A DNA stretch of 18,542 nt, taken from the NCBI GenBank assembly GCA_023457535.1, contig JAEWLN010000056.1:1-18542 (forward strand), written 5' to 3'. Each line of letters opens with the position of its first letter. Positions within the stretch are counted from its first letter, which is position 1. A model generated the notes under the pieces. It saw only the letters and a list, made by a program, of their open reading frames with translations. It was not told where the DNA came from and did no database searches. The stretch comes from Bacteroidota bacterium (lineage in GTDB: Bacteria; Bacteroidota; Bacteroidia; Flavobacteriales; Flavobacteriaceae). This document shows, in pieces, positions 1 through 7,087 of this stretch. The position numbers and the translations under genes were made by a program.

Positions 1-1283
1 TTGCCATATTGTGTAGGCACCAGATGTGGATTTAGATTTTTTCCGTTGTAAAGTCCCAACCAATCTTGGGCATAAGATGAGATATCAGGAAAGTCGGAAC
101 CACCGTTTGGAGACGCTTTGTAACGAAACTCGTATTTGTCGCCTTCTAAAGTGTTGCTTCCATCAATACCCACAAAGACTAATCCATCTAATTTAAGACG
201 CTTCTTTGTAAAATCGAGATTTGTCGAGGCTGTCTGTATACCAAAGTAGGAATGGTTAAAAACTATTTTTTTATGTGGTGTAACATTATACGATTGATTT
301 TGAGCCGGCGCGGGAGCATAATTGTAAAATAAGATTTCTTCGAGCGCATTTCCCAAATAATTCCCTGTTGTCGAAAGTTTTAAGTCGTCTCTTTGCTTAT
401 ATTTAAATTCCATGACTAACTCATTGTTATGAAATACCCGTGTCGGAACCTGTTGCTTTAATTCGTAAGAAGATTGAGCAATCCTTGACCATGCTGAACT
501 TACTACGCCCTCACCATTGTTGGGAATTGCTTGGGTCGTATAAAATTCATCGTATTCAAACCGAAAAACATCAAGTCCGTCGGCAGAAACAATTTTTGTC
601 AACAACCATGATGTAATGGATGTACGCTCTGTGATAGGGCAATTCCCCTCCGCAGCGGCATACGTTTTAGATGTCTCATTTACACCATTTTCGCCAAAAT
701 AATATTTGGTACCATCGGGCAAATGCACAATCCAAGGGTCATGCATATTAGCATGTGGGTCAACTACTGTCAATGGGTCGGTGATTGATTTGGCAAGTAT
801 GTAGTCAGAAATGAAAACCTGTTGTTTACTTCCAGCTACATCCATGATGTATCTGTCCCGTACGCTATAATCAGTTATGTATTCGAAACCACATTGTTGC
901 GGTGTTCCCCCATTTGTAGATTGGCTATCGGGCTGGCCGTTAACCAACGAAGTCATCCTGCCGCCGAAAATTAAATTCCAACCCAATCCAACCGTACTGG
1001 CAAGCTCTTCCACCTGTACGCCGTCCGCAACATAGCCGACAGACAATGGAAGGCCAATCTGCCTTCCTTGATATCCGCCCAAAGGAATATTTACATTCAG
1101 TTTACCCGTATACAAGTCTACGGAGGTACTTTTACCGCTACTTGCCGATTCAGGGGAACCATAATGGAATTGCATGTTACTCGACGAATTTCCGTCCGTT
1201 TGGCAAAGACCGATATAAGCGGAAAGTGAAAAAATTATCGCGAGAACGCATTGTAGTTTTGCTTGTTTGGTATTTGGTTTCAT
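1..1283 (-). CDS. Rhs/YD-repeat-like secreted surface protein, N-terminal part (runs off left edge)
   Basis: An uninterrupted minus-strand frame runs from ATG at 1283 to the window edge (about 427 codons); the C-terminus is outside. Residues 1-27 form a signal peptide (charged start, then a hydrophobic core LAIIFSLSAYIGLC). Next come a stretch reading SVDLYTGKLNVNIPL, then LPLSVGYVADGVQVEELAS and VGLGWNLIFGG, which is the typical N-terminal head of large Bacteroidota proteins related to Rhs/YD-repeat and SpvB/TcdB-type shells. These proteins are exported and often end in a variable domain, sometimes a toxin, but that end is not visible here. The start lies 8 bases after the stop of the upstream repeat protein, so the two are probably co-transcribed. 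The family assignment rests on this head region only. Confidence 0.82.
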   Translation of the reverse strand, partial: MKPNTKQAKLQCVLAIIFSLSAYIGLCQTDGNSSSNMQFHYGSPESASSGKSTSVDLYTGKLNVNIPLGGYQGRQIGLPLSVGYVADGVQVEELASTVGLGWNLIFGGRMTSLVNGQPDSQSTNGGTPQQCGFEYITDYSVRDRYIMDVAGSKQQVFISDYILAKSITDPLTVVDPHANMHDPWIVHLPDGTKYYFGENGVNETSKTYAAAEGNCPITERTSITSWLLTKIVSADGLDVFRFEYDEFYTTQAIPNNGEGVVSSAWSRIAQSSYELKQQVPTRVFHNNELVMEFKYKQRDDLKLSTTGNYLGNALEEILFYNYAPAPAQNQSYNVTPHKKIVFNHSYFGIQTASTNLDFTKKRLKLDGLVFVGIDGSNTLEGDKYEFRYKASPNGGSDFPDISSYAQDWLGLYNGKNLNPHLVPTQYG

Positions 1284-1291
1284 GCGGCCAA

Positions 1292-3241
1292 CTATTTTGT
1301 TTTGATTACTTTGACTCCTTCGCTTTCCTTATCGGTCTTTACATTGATGATGTAAACTCCTTCTGGGTAACCGGATAGATTAATTGGGATTGTCTGCCCG
1401 CTTATCGGGATCTGTTCAAGTATGTGTCCCGAAAGATCAACTACTGTTGCCATGCCGTTTTGATAATCATGTTTTACAATCACATTGGTAAATCCTGATG
1501 TCGGATTAGGACTCGCTTCAAGATTTTTGACCTTCTGATATATCCCCTTGTTTTTATCTCGTAATTTGACTACCCAAAAATCGCCGCTTCCAAAATTTGT
1601 TTTTTTATCGCCCGATGCAGGAAGTGTTGCCTGTTGTTTGCTGATACCATCCATTAAGTCTCTCATTGGATCAGTTCCGCTACCGCCATTACCTAACGAA
1701 GGTGAGTTGCCAATTGGAAGACCTGACGGTTTATTTAATCCGAATTGCAGCGAAGAGTCTTTTTGGCTTCCTATAGCGTTATTTGCCTTATCAGTTAGGC
1801 CACCAACTGCCTTATCGTATTGTTGATTCACTGATTCTGCAACTTCGCCGATTTGTTCATTGACTTGATTCGTGGCATCAGACAGCCCTTGGTTTGCCTG
1901 TCCATTCCCCAATTTCAACGCAGATTTAGTTTTTGAATTTCGTTTATCTTTTCCTTGGGTACTCATGTAAAAAGACCGTATAGGATTTGAGGTGCCTGCC
2001 AAAAGATAACCGCCATCACGGGTTTCAATCAGTTTTTTCAATACATCATCACCTTTACTTCCGATGGTCTTGCTCCAAAGAAAATTCCCTTCATCAGACA
2101 CCTTCAAGGCAATGTAGTCGTTGATACCACCGTCATCATGTTTGGTATTTGGCTCAGATTTAGCGAATCCGCCGATCAGAAGCGTTTGATCCTTATTCTC
2201 AACCACAGAGGTCAATATGTCGAAGTAACCGAAGTCATACGTTTGTTGCCATTTGGTAGTGCCGTCTTGCAAAAGTTTAACAAGCCAAAAATCGGCGCCT
2301 TTTCCATTCCCGACAGTTTTGGAATCTGTGGCGGCTGAATTTGAGTTCCCACCAACGATATAATTCCCGTCAAGCGTTTGTAGTATCGTAAACAGTTGCT
2401 CGTCTTGTGTTCCGCCAATTACCCGCTCCCATTCAATATCGCCGTCGCGATTAAGCTTGTGAATCCAAAAGTCTCCCAAGCCAAGATTACCATTAATTTT
2501 GTTTCCTGATTCTGGTGAGTTGGAATACCCACCTAAGATATAACCACCATCTCCAGTTTGTGCGATGCTTCGAAGTTCATCAACATACTTTCCTCCAATT
2601 GTTTTTTGCCATTGAATTTTTCCCTCTTTGTCAATTTTAACTATCCAATAATCAATGTTTCCGAAGCTATTCTCTTTTTTATCGCCCGATTTATCCGAAT
2701 AAGATGATCCGCCTAAAATATAGCCGCCATCTTTAGTTTGTGCGATGCTTTGCAACTTTTCATCATTGTTCCCACCGATGGTTAGCTGCCATTGCTGACC
2801 TCCACCCGCGTCAAGTTTTATAATCCAATAATCGAAACCGCCTTTGGTATTTGCGAGTTTACTTTCGCTTTTTTGAGAGTTGGAATGCCCAGCTAATATA
2901 AATCCACCGTCATGTGTTAATTTAATTGATTGAAGGTAATCGGTACCCGCTCCTCCGAAACTTTTTTGCCAAACCGGATCGCCTTTTTCGTCCATCTTCC
3001 AAATCCAATAATCAAGATCGCCCTCGTTGTCACTGGTTTTATTTCCCGATTTCGACGATAATGAACTACCGGCCAATATAAAGCCATAATCAGCAGTTGG
3101 TACCGCATCTGCTAAATATTCGGCATGTCGGCCTCCAAAGGATTTTTCCCAAAGGATATCCTGTGAAAATGTAGGAAGTGTATAAAACAATAGTGCCGCA
3201 ACTGCAAATATGCAGCGTTGCATGGAAATTAGGTTATTCAT
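1292..3241 (-). CDS. T9SS-sorted secreted repeat protein (seven 60-residue propeller-like repeats)
   Basis: This 649-residue protein begins with a signal peptide (residues 1-27, ending PTFSQ) and ends with a T9SS type A sorting domain (about 572-649: the hallmark SPNPTSG, then PEGVYIINVKT and a lysine-rich tail). Between them lies a regular repeat with a 60-residue period. W-x-(K/L/R/Q)-x-(F/I/Y)-GG-like starts fall at about 31, 91, 151, 211, 271, 331 and 390, each followed by DGGYILGGSS-like and DYWIVKID-like strands. This suggests a seven-bladed beta-propeller on the cell surface or outside the cell. The seventh repeat is interrupted by about 120 residues rich in Q, N, G, S and K (about 420-541). 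No catalytic motif is visible. The gene precedes the Rhs-like gene on the same strand and may be its operon partner. Confidence 0.88.
   Translation of the reverse strand: MNNLISMQRCIFAVAALLFYTLPTFSQDILWEKSFGGRHAEYLADAVPTADYGFILAGSSLSSKSGNKTSDNEGDLDYWIWKMDEKGDPVWQKSFGGAGTDYLQSIKLTHDGGFILAGHSNSQKSESKLANTKGGFDYWIIKLDAGGGQQWQLTIGGNNDEKLQSIAQTKDGGYILGGSSYSDKSGDKKENSFGNIDYWIVKIDKEGKIQWQKTIGGKYVDELRSIAQTGDGGYILGGYSNSPESGNKINGNLGLGDFWIHKLNRDGDIEWERVIGGTQDEQLFTILQTLDGNYIVGGNSNSAATDSKTVGNGKGADFWLVKLLQDGTTKWQQTYDFGYFDILTSVVENKDQTLLIGGFAKSEPNTKHDDGGINDYIALKVSDEGNFLWSKTIGSKGDDVLKKLIETRDGGYLLAGTSNPIRSFYMSTQGKDKRNSKTKSALKLGNGQANQGLSDATNQVNEQIGEVAESVNQQYDKAVGGLTDKANNAIGSQKDSSLQFGLNKPSGLPIGNSPSLGNGGSGTDPMRDLMDGISKQQATLPASGDKKTNFGSGDFWVVKLRDKNKGIYQKVKNLEASPNPTSGFTNVIVKHDYQNGMATVVDLSGHILEQIPISGQTIPINLSGYPEGVYIINVKTDKESEGVKVIKTK
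1553..3151 (-). repeat. Seven coding tandem repeats of 180 bp, the last one interrupted
   Basis: Inside the T9SS protein the repeat units keep an exact 60-codon spacing for at least the first six units (tryptophan starts at residues 31, 91, 151, 211, 271 and 331). The seventh is split by an insert at about 1621-1984. The repeats are diverged rather than identical at the DNA level, so they are old duplications. Confidence 0.8.
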
Positions 3242-3614
3242 ATTTTGTTATGTTTGGTTGTGCAATAATCAACTACACAAAATTTATTGCATAGTATCTG
3301 CGCTTAAAATACACTCTGGCAAGTGTTATAGTCTATGTGGCATTTTGACCATATCGTAAGCGATGCTAAAATAAAAATTAAATTCAATAAAACAAACGAA
3401 TCTGTTTTTAATACACATAAAGTCAGGATATTACATTCGAATAATTTCAACTTTGAGACTTAGTTATAAAAATACGGTTTGAAACATAACAGATTAATAT
3501 GTTGTGATACAGAATATTATCCCATATAAATGATCCAAAAGGATTGATTTTCATTTGCGCGTATGCGCGTATATGAAGATTGACGCTCGTGGTTTCAAGC
3601 TTATGAGTTAATAA
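3242..3614. other. Gene-free AT-rich spacer between the T9SS gene and the alkB remnant
   Basis: I see no ORF of convincing length, tRNA, rRNA or clear terminator in this 373-base stretch. It should hold the promoter of the T9SS repeat gene, but I found no full TTTG/TAnnTTTG pair; the nearest is a near-match reading TAAATTTTG on the minus strand, close to the start codon. The stretch near 3556-3575 is listed separately. It may mark the left edge of the acquired defence region. Confidence 0.5.
3556..3575. repeat. 20-base perfectly alternating pyrimidine-purine tract containing a doubled GCGCGTAT
   Basis: The bases TGCGCGTATGCGCGTATATG alternate pyrimidine and purine without a break, and the octamer GCGCGTAT occurs twice in tandem. 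GC-rich alternating tracts of this kind can adopt Z-DNA under negative supercoiling. It stands out against the AT-rich spacer. Whether it does anything is unknown. Confidence 0.5.
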
Positions 3615-3956
3615 TTATTTTAGCTGCCTGAATGTTAGGTTAATCCGAGGCAATACGTTTCTTGAAGTATTTGGCACTTGGTGTTGCCAAAATGTATTTG
3701 TAGTACCGGACATCACAAACAATGATCCATGATATAGTGGAATGTCAAGTTGCTGTATTTTCAAAATCTTATGTCGCAATTTAAACATCCGGGTTTCACC
3801 GAACGTAACCGAAGCAATGGTGGGATTCTTACCACTTTTACCTTCTTTGTCACTGTACCATGCAACACCATCGTTATTTTTGGAGTTGAAACGCGAAATC
3901 AATGCTTTAAAATAATAGGTTTCTTTGCTATAAATTAACCCGAAGAAACTCAACAA
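3615..3956 (-). pseudogene. alkB: Decayed C-terminal fragment of an AlkB-type 2-oxoglutarate/Fe(II) dioxygenase
   Basis: The last ~85 codons of this 113-codon frame match AlkB DNA-repair dioxygenases: GKNPTIASVTFG, then LFVMSGTT, WQHQVP and PRINLTFR. Intact AlkB proteins are about 200 residues and bind iron with H-x-D plus a distal His. The distal His (H92) and the 2-oxoglutarate-binding Arg residues (R104, R110) are present, but the H-x-D motif reads Y34-S-D36, so one iron ligand is lost. About seven or eight residues also seem to be missing between FNS and KNNDG, where the family has a conserved strand, and the N-terminal half is absent. The frame begins inside the 3' end of the HNH gene (29-base overlap), so any translation would restart there. 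I read it as a gene broken when the neighbouring island arrived; a repurposed fragment is less likely. Confidence 0.78.
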
Positions 3957-4749
3957 TGTAGGGATTCGGAATCGCCAAAAGCTCAGTTTTGTAAAGCTTT
4001 ACGAAACTTTTTATCTCTGCATGACTACTTTTCTTCTTAAAGTTATCATGATGTCGCTCATCGACATTTGCGTGGCAAAGGCAACATAGACATTGCAAAT
4101 TCTCTGGCCGATTGTCGGTTTTCTCGCCGTTACGGTGATGCACTTGAATAAACCGATGATGGCTCCGGTTTGTAATCTGTAAAGTACAATTTTGACATCG
4201 GTGCTCGTTTGCAATCCGCGTTCTGGAACTTATTTGTCGCCAACCCTTGACATATCCAAATATGTCCAACTCTTCGTTATTCCCCATATTTTGTTCTTGA
4301 ATATCTAACAAATCAAAAAAACCTTCGGTAGTTTCGTAAATCGACCTCGCAGCATTGCGGCAATACCCACATAAATCAAGTGAAACGTTCTCTCTGATGG
4401 CATTTCCCCGAGTATCGTATAAAGTGACTACATTATTGTTGTGCCAAAAATAACGTCCATGAAATCTCCCGTTTTGTCTTTGATTGACGATTGTTTCGCA
4501 CTCTGTGATATGAAACTTTGGCAGCCCATACGCCGCGATGTTTGCGGGAGTTTTAAGATACATATATCCTATGTGCTCAACGCCGTTTACATTCAAATAC
4601 ACGCCATCTGATCCGAATCTGACGTTATTCAAATTCATCTGTTCGGTCAAGTCTTTTCTAATGACCTGAAATCGGGATTCGCTCAATTCAGGATAACCCA
4701 GTTTCGTGAGTTTTGCTGAGAGCTGTGAAAAACCATACAATCTTCTCAT
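3928..4749 (-). CDS. zorE: HNH endonuclease, Zorya type II effector-like (ZorE)
   Basis: This 273-residue protein carries a C-terminal HNH nuclease domain: zinc-type pair C185-x2-C188, the VHH motif (H204, H205), N213 and N217, then C222/C223-x-C225-H226. A second CxxC (C127-GY-C130) lies upstream and may bind zinc. The N-terminal ~120 residues have no motif I recognise and could be a target-recognition region. Its ATG overlaps the TGA of zorB by four bases (ATGA), so it is translated with zorA and zorB. In type II Zorya, a ZorAB membrane motor senses phage entry and an HNH protein, ZorE, acts on DNA; gene order and content match that here. The HNH call is firm; the ZorE label rests mainly on context. 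Confidence 0.82.
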   Translation of the reverse strand: MRRLYGFSQLSAKLTKLGYPELSESRFQVIRKDLTEQMNLNNVRFGSDGVYLNVNGVEHIGYMYLKTPANIAAYGLPKFHITECETIVNQRQNGRFHGRYFWHNNNVVTLYDTRGNAIRENVSLDLCGYCRNAARSIYETTEGFFDLLDIQEQNMGNNEELDIFGYVKGWRQISSRTRIANEHRCQNCTLQITNRSHHRFIQVHHRNGEKTDNRPENLQCLCCLCHANVDERHHDNFKKKSSHAEIKSFVKLYKTELLAIPNPYIVEFLRVNL

Positions 4750-5468
4750 TGTTTCTCGATTTGGTCAACCATTTGATCAATCAACACATCACTCGTAGTT
4801 ACAATTCTAAACTCCACCCTACGGGATTTGTCAATATCAATTTTTTTTCCAGAAATATGCGTAAGCTGTTTATCCGAATCCAATGTCCGACCGTATGACA
4901 ATCCGTTGGCCGTTAACCAAAACATCAATAGCGATTCATTTTCGTGTGACAAACTTTTGTATGAAGGTAAAGCCCGAATAAATGCAAGCACATTTCTTGA
5001 CCGGTCTTGCGAAAGTTGGATATTATCAATGTAGGGATCTCGATTGCTATTGTAAATCGGATAAACATCTGTATGCCCTTCAATCCTGATTTCCGCAATT
5101 TTTTCGCGGTACTTGTCTTTCAATACAACAGACAAATATTTTGGAAAAAATTCCGAGAGAATTTTTTGAAACTCTGGAGTAATTTCAGATTTGCCCGATG
5201 CAAAGAGAACTTGCGGATTTGTGAACTTAATCGAAAGGTCTTTGTCGAGTTCAAGGTTCCATCTTTTGAGGTCATCCTTGAATTTTTTTTGCAAGTCCTC
5301 AAACAACTCTTGTTTGGATTGCCTGTAATCAGTAACGAGCTTGTCTTGCTCTTTCTGCTTCAATTGAAGTAATCCCATATATGCGATTGAGATGAAGAGA
5401 AAAACCACCATCAAAACGGTCATTAAGTCCGCATACGGAATCCAAAAGTTTTCTTTCTTGTGTGTCAT
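4746..5468 (-). CDS. zorB: MotB/OmpA-like stator protein of a Zorya system (ZorB)
   Basis: I start the gene at 5468 because that ATG overlaps the TGA of zorA (ATGA); an in-frame ATG at 5501 would add 11 residues and a 37-base overlap. The 240-residue protein has a short cytoplasmic start, one membrane helix (about 10-33) containing PYADLM with the ion-carrying aspartate D14 expected of MotB/ZorB, a charged linker, and an OmpA-like peptidoglycan-binding domain (about 88-225) with GHTD at 131-134, the LSQDRS segment and RRVEFRI. In Zorya, ZorB pairs with ZorA as a proton-driven motor anchored to the cell wall. A plain MotB or TolR/ExbD role is unlikely because there is no flagellar or Tol/Ton gene nearby and an HNH gene follows directly. 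Confidence 0.87.
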   Translation of the reverse strand: MTHKKENFWIPYADLMTVLMVVFLFISIAYMGLLQLKQKEQDKLVTDYRQSKQELFEDLQKKFKDDLKRWNLELDKDLSIKFTNPQVLFASGKSEITPEFQKILSEFFPKYLSVVLKDKYREKIAEIRIEGHTDVYPIYNSNRDPYIDNIQLSQDRSRNVLAFIRALPSYKSLSHENESLLMFWLTANGLSYGRTLDSDKQLTHISGKKIDIDKSRRVEFRIVTTSDVLIDQMVDQIEKQ

Positions 5469-6862
5469 TGTCTCGGTGCCGGAACAAATCGTTGAATACA
5501 AAGATCAAGGTTCGATAAAGTCTCATCGAGGCGTTGGTAAAACTCCTCGTTGACATTCGTCAAATCCTCACCGAGTCTTTCGCTTGTAGTTTTGATAATA
5601 CTAACCGCAGAAGACATTTCCTCACGATACCGTTTCCAGACGTCACTATTGATGTCCCTAAACTCTTCCAATTTCAGAATCAAAACGTCGGCGCTGTCTT
5701 TAAAGTTTCGTTCGGTTCTCACCCACTCGTTTAGTTTGGTGGTCATTTCTTCGAAGCTTTCCGTTGAGGTTTTTACGGAGTCGGTTGTTTCGAGCAGCAT
5801 TGTTGTCGCTTTAACAAGTTTTTCGTCATTAATCAGGATTTTGTCGAGCGAAAAAATAATTTCGGACAACTTCCCGTCGGATGCAACCAACGCTTCAGAC
5901 TTCTCTGCAACTGCATTCAATGTCTTAGATGACAACTCGAACATTTCAGTAGTCTTTTGAAAATGAGATGTGAGCCGTTCAATCATTTCTTTATTATCTT
6001 GTTGCCATGAGTTCATCGATTGGACGCTCGCATTCAGTTCTGAGAAGTTTTCTTGGACGAGTTTACTAATCAACTCGTTCATTTGCGAATTGAACTGTTC
6101 GGTTACGGTTCGCATTACTTCAACTAAAGCTTCGGTATTATTCTTTGCAAGTAGTTCAGAAAAACCAGCGAAATTCTTATCTAAGTTTGTTTGGGCGTCC
6201 CGCATTTGCTCTAAGATGGATTCTTGACCTTGTGAGTTAGATTCATGCAATTTTACGAGTTTACCATCGACATTAGAAAATCCCTCCTTCAAAAGGCCAT
6301 TGCTTTCAGAAATTACCTTTAATGTTTGGTCGAGGCGTTGACTTAACTCTTTCTTCATACCTGCGATTTCGGTTCCGAGCTTTTCGTCTAACTTTGTGCT
6401 GATTTCATTAAGGAATTGGTCGTTTGTTTTCTTTGCCTCTTCTACTGCTGTGCGGAGCATCTGAATGCCTTCTAATTCGCTACTCACCTTGGCCGGTTTA
6501 TTTGGATCGTCATCTATTTTCTTTTGAATCAAAGCATTCCACTTTTGAAATGCAATCAGACCCAAAATCCCCAGCATTGTGGCAATAAAAGCAAGTCTAA
6601 GCCCTTTAAGAAGCTCAGGGATACTTCCTTGAATATCATTAACATCAAAATGCCAAATACCCATTGTTATACCCAATGCGGTGCAGAAGATTCCCAAAGT
6701 CGGAAACACTGAGGGTATTGTATCGAAGAGATATTCATTTTTCCAAAAGCTCCCGTTCTTATCCGCATTGGAAGAATTTGTTTTTCGGTACTTCAAATAA
6801 TACTTTGTAGCAAACCCTGTCCAAATGGAAAAGATTATGGCCGCAATAGAAAGTTCAAGCAT
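5465..6862 (-). CDS. zorA: MotA-like stator protein with long coiled-coil tail (ZorA)
   Basis: Of its 465 residues the first ~110 form a MotA/ExbB-like channel unit: helices at about 2-18, 50-70 and 86-106, with the TLGIFCTALGI and LLKGLRLAFIATMLG stretches typical of the family. The rest (about 125-455) is a long cytoplasmic tail with heptad-like spacing of hydrophobic residues, as in ZorA, where the tail is thought to relay the motor signal to the effector. MotA lacks such a tail. The tail is shorter than in type I ZorA, fitting type II. The ATG at 6862 is the first gene of the three-gene operon. Upstream is a 69-base gap after a small ORF, so it may be co-transcribed with the putAbiC gene or have its own promoter; I found no clear consensus box there. 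Confidence 0.87.
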   Translation of the reverse strand: MLELSIAAIIFSIWTGFATKYYLKYRKTNSSNADKNGSFWKNEYLFDTIPSVFPTLGIFCTALGITMGIWHFDVNDIQGSIPELLKGLRLAFIATMLGILGLIAFQKWNALIQKKIDDDPNKPAKVSSELEGIQMLRTAVEEAKKTNDQFLNEISTKLDEKLGTEIAGMKKELSQRLDQTLKVISESNGLLKEGFSNVDGKLVKLHESNSQGQESILEQMRDAQTNLDKNFAGFSELLAKNNTEALVEVMRTVTEQFNSQMNELISKLVQENFSELNASVQSMNSWQQDNKEMIERLTSHFQKTTEMFELSSKTLNAVAEKSEALVASDGKLSEIIFSLDKILINDEKLVKATTMLLETTDSVKTSTESFEEMTTKLNEWVRTERNFKDSADVLILKLEEFRDINSDVWKRYREEMSSAVSIIKTTSERLGEDLTNVNEEFYQRLDETLSNLDLCIQRFVPAPRQ

Positions 6863-6890
6863 AAATTTCTTTTTTAAATTTGATACTTGT

Positions 6891-6903
6891 AGGTTCGTAA
6901 CCT
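6891..6903. promoter_or_regulatory. Short inverted repeat in the zorA leader
   Basis: AGGTT-CGT-AACCT forms a perfect 5-base stem with a 3-base loop, 28 bases upstream of the zorA start codon. It could be an operator half-site pair or a weak hairpin in the leader RNA. It is short enough to occur by chance. Confidence 0.25.
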
Positions 6904-6931
6904 GTGGGGCAAGGGATTAGAGAAGGTAAAG

Positions 6932-7087
6932 TTAACGTAAATTGGAAATAATTTTATCACCAAGTTCAAAAAGAGTGTCTACATTTTTTCTCCCATTTTC
7001 GTATCTAAAATTATGAAACTTTGAATCGAAGACATCCCCAATTTTAAAATCCGGCATTAGCATATCAATTGGTATGTTATGTATCAT
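6932..7087 (-). CDS. 51-residue ORF translationally coupled to the putAbiC gene
   Basis: Its ATG (7087-7085) overlaps the TGA of the upstream putAbiC gene in an ATGA junction, the same junction type seen twice in the zor operon. The frame runs 51 codons to TAA at 6932. The product is soluble-looking and polar, with GDVFDSKFHNFRYENGR in the middle and LFELGDKIISNL at the end; it has no signal peptide or membrane helix. I recognise no family. It is either a small genuine partner of the putAbiC protein or the start of a longer gene cut short. The tight overlap and amino-acid make-up favour real translation; function is unknown. Confidence 0.5.
   Translation of the reverse strand: MIHNIPIDMLMPDFKIGDVFDSKFHNFRYENGRKNVDTLFELGDKIISNLR

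Noticed and set aside
5550..5960. 136-codon plus-strand ORF opposite zorA
   Set aside because: It is antisense to a well-supported coding frame, has serine-rich low-complexity translation and no motif.
4746..6862. Flagellar MotA-MotB or ExbB-ExbD/TolQ-TolR motor
   Set aside because: The long coiled-coil tail of the MotA-like protein, the OmpA domain of its partner, the coupled HNH gene and the lack of flagellar or Tol/Ton genes all fit Zorya better.
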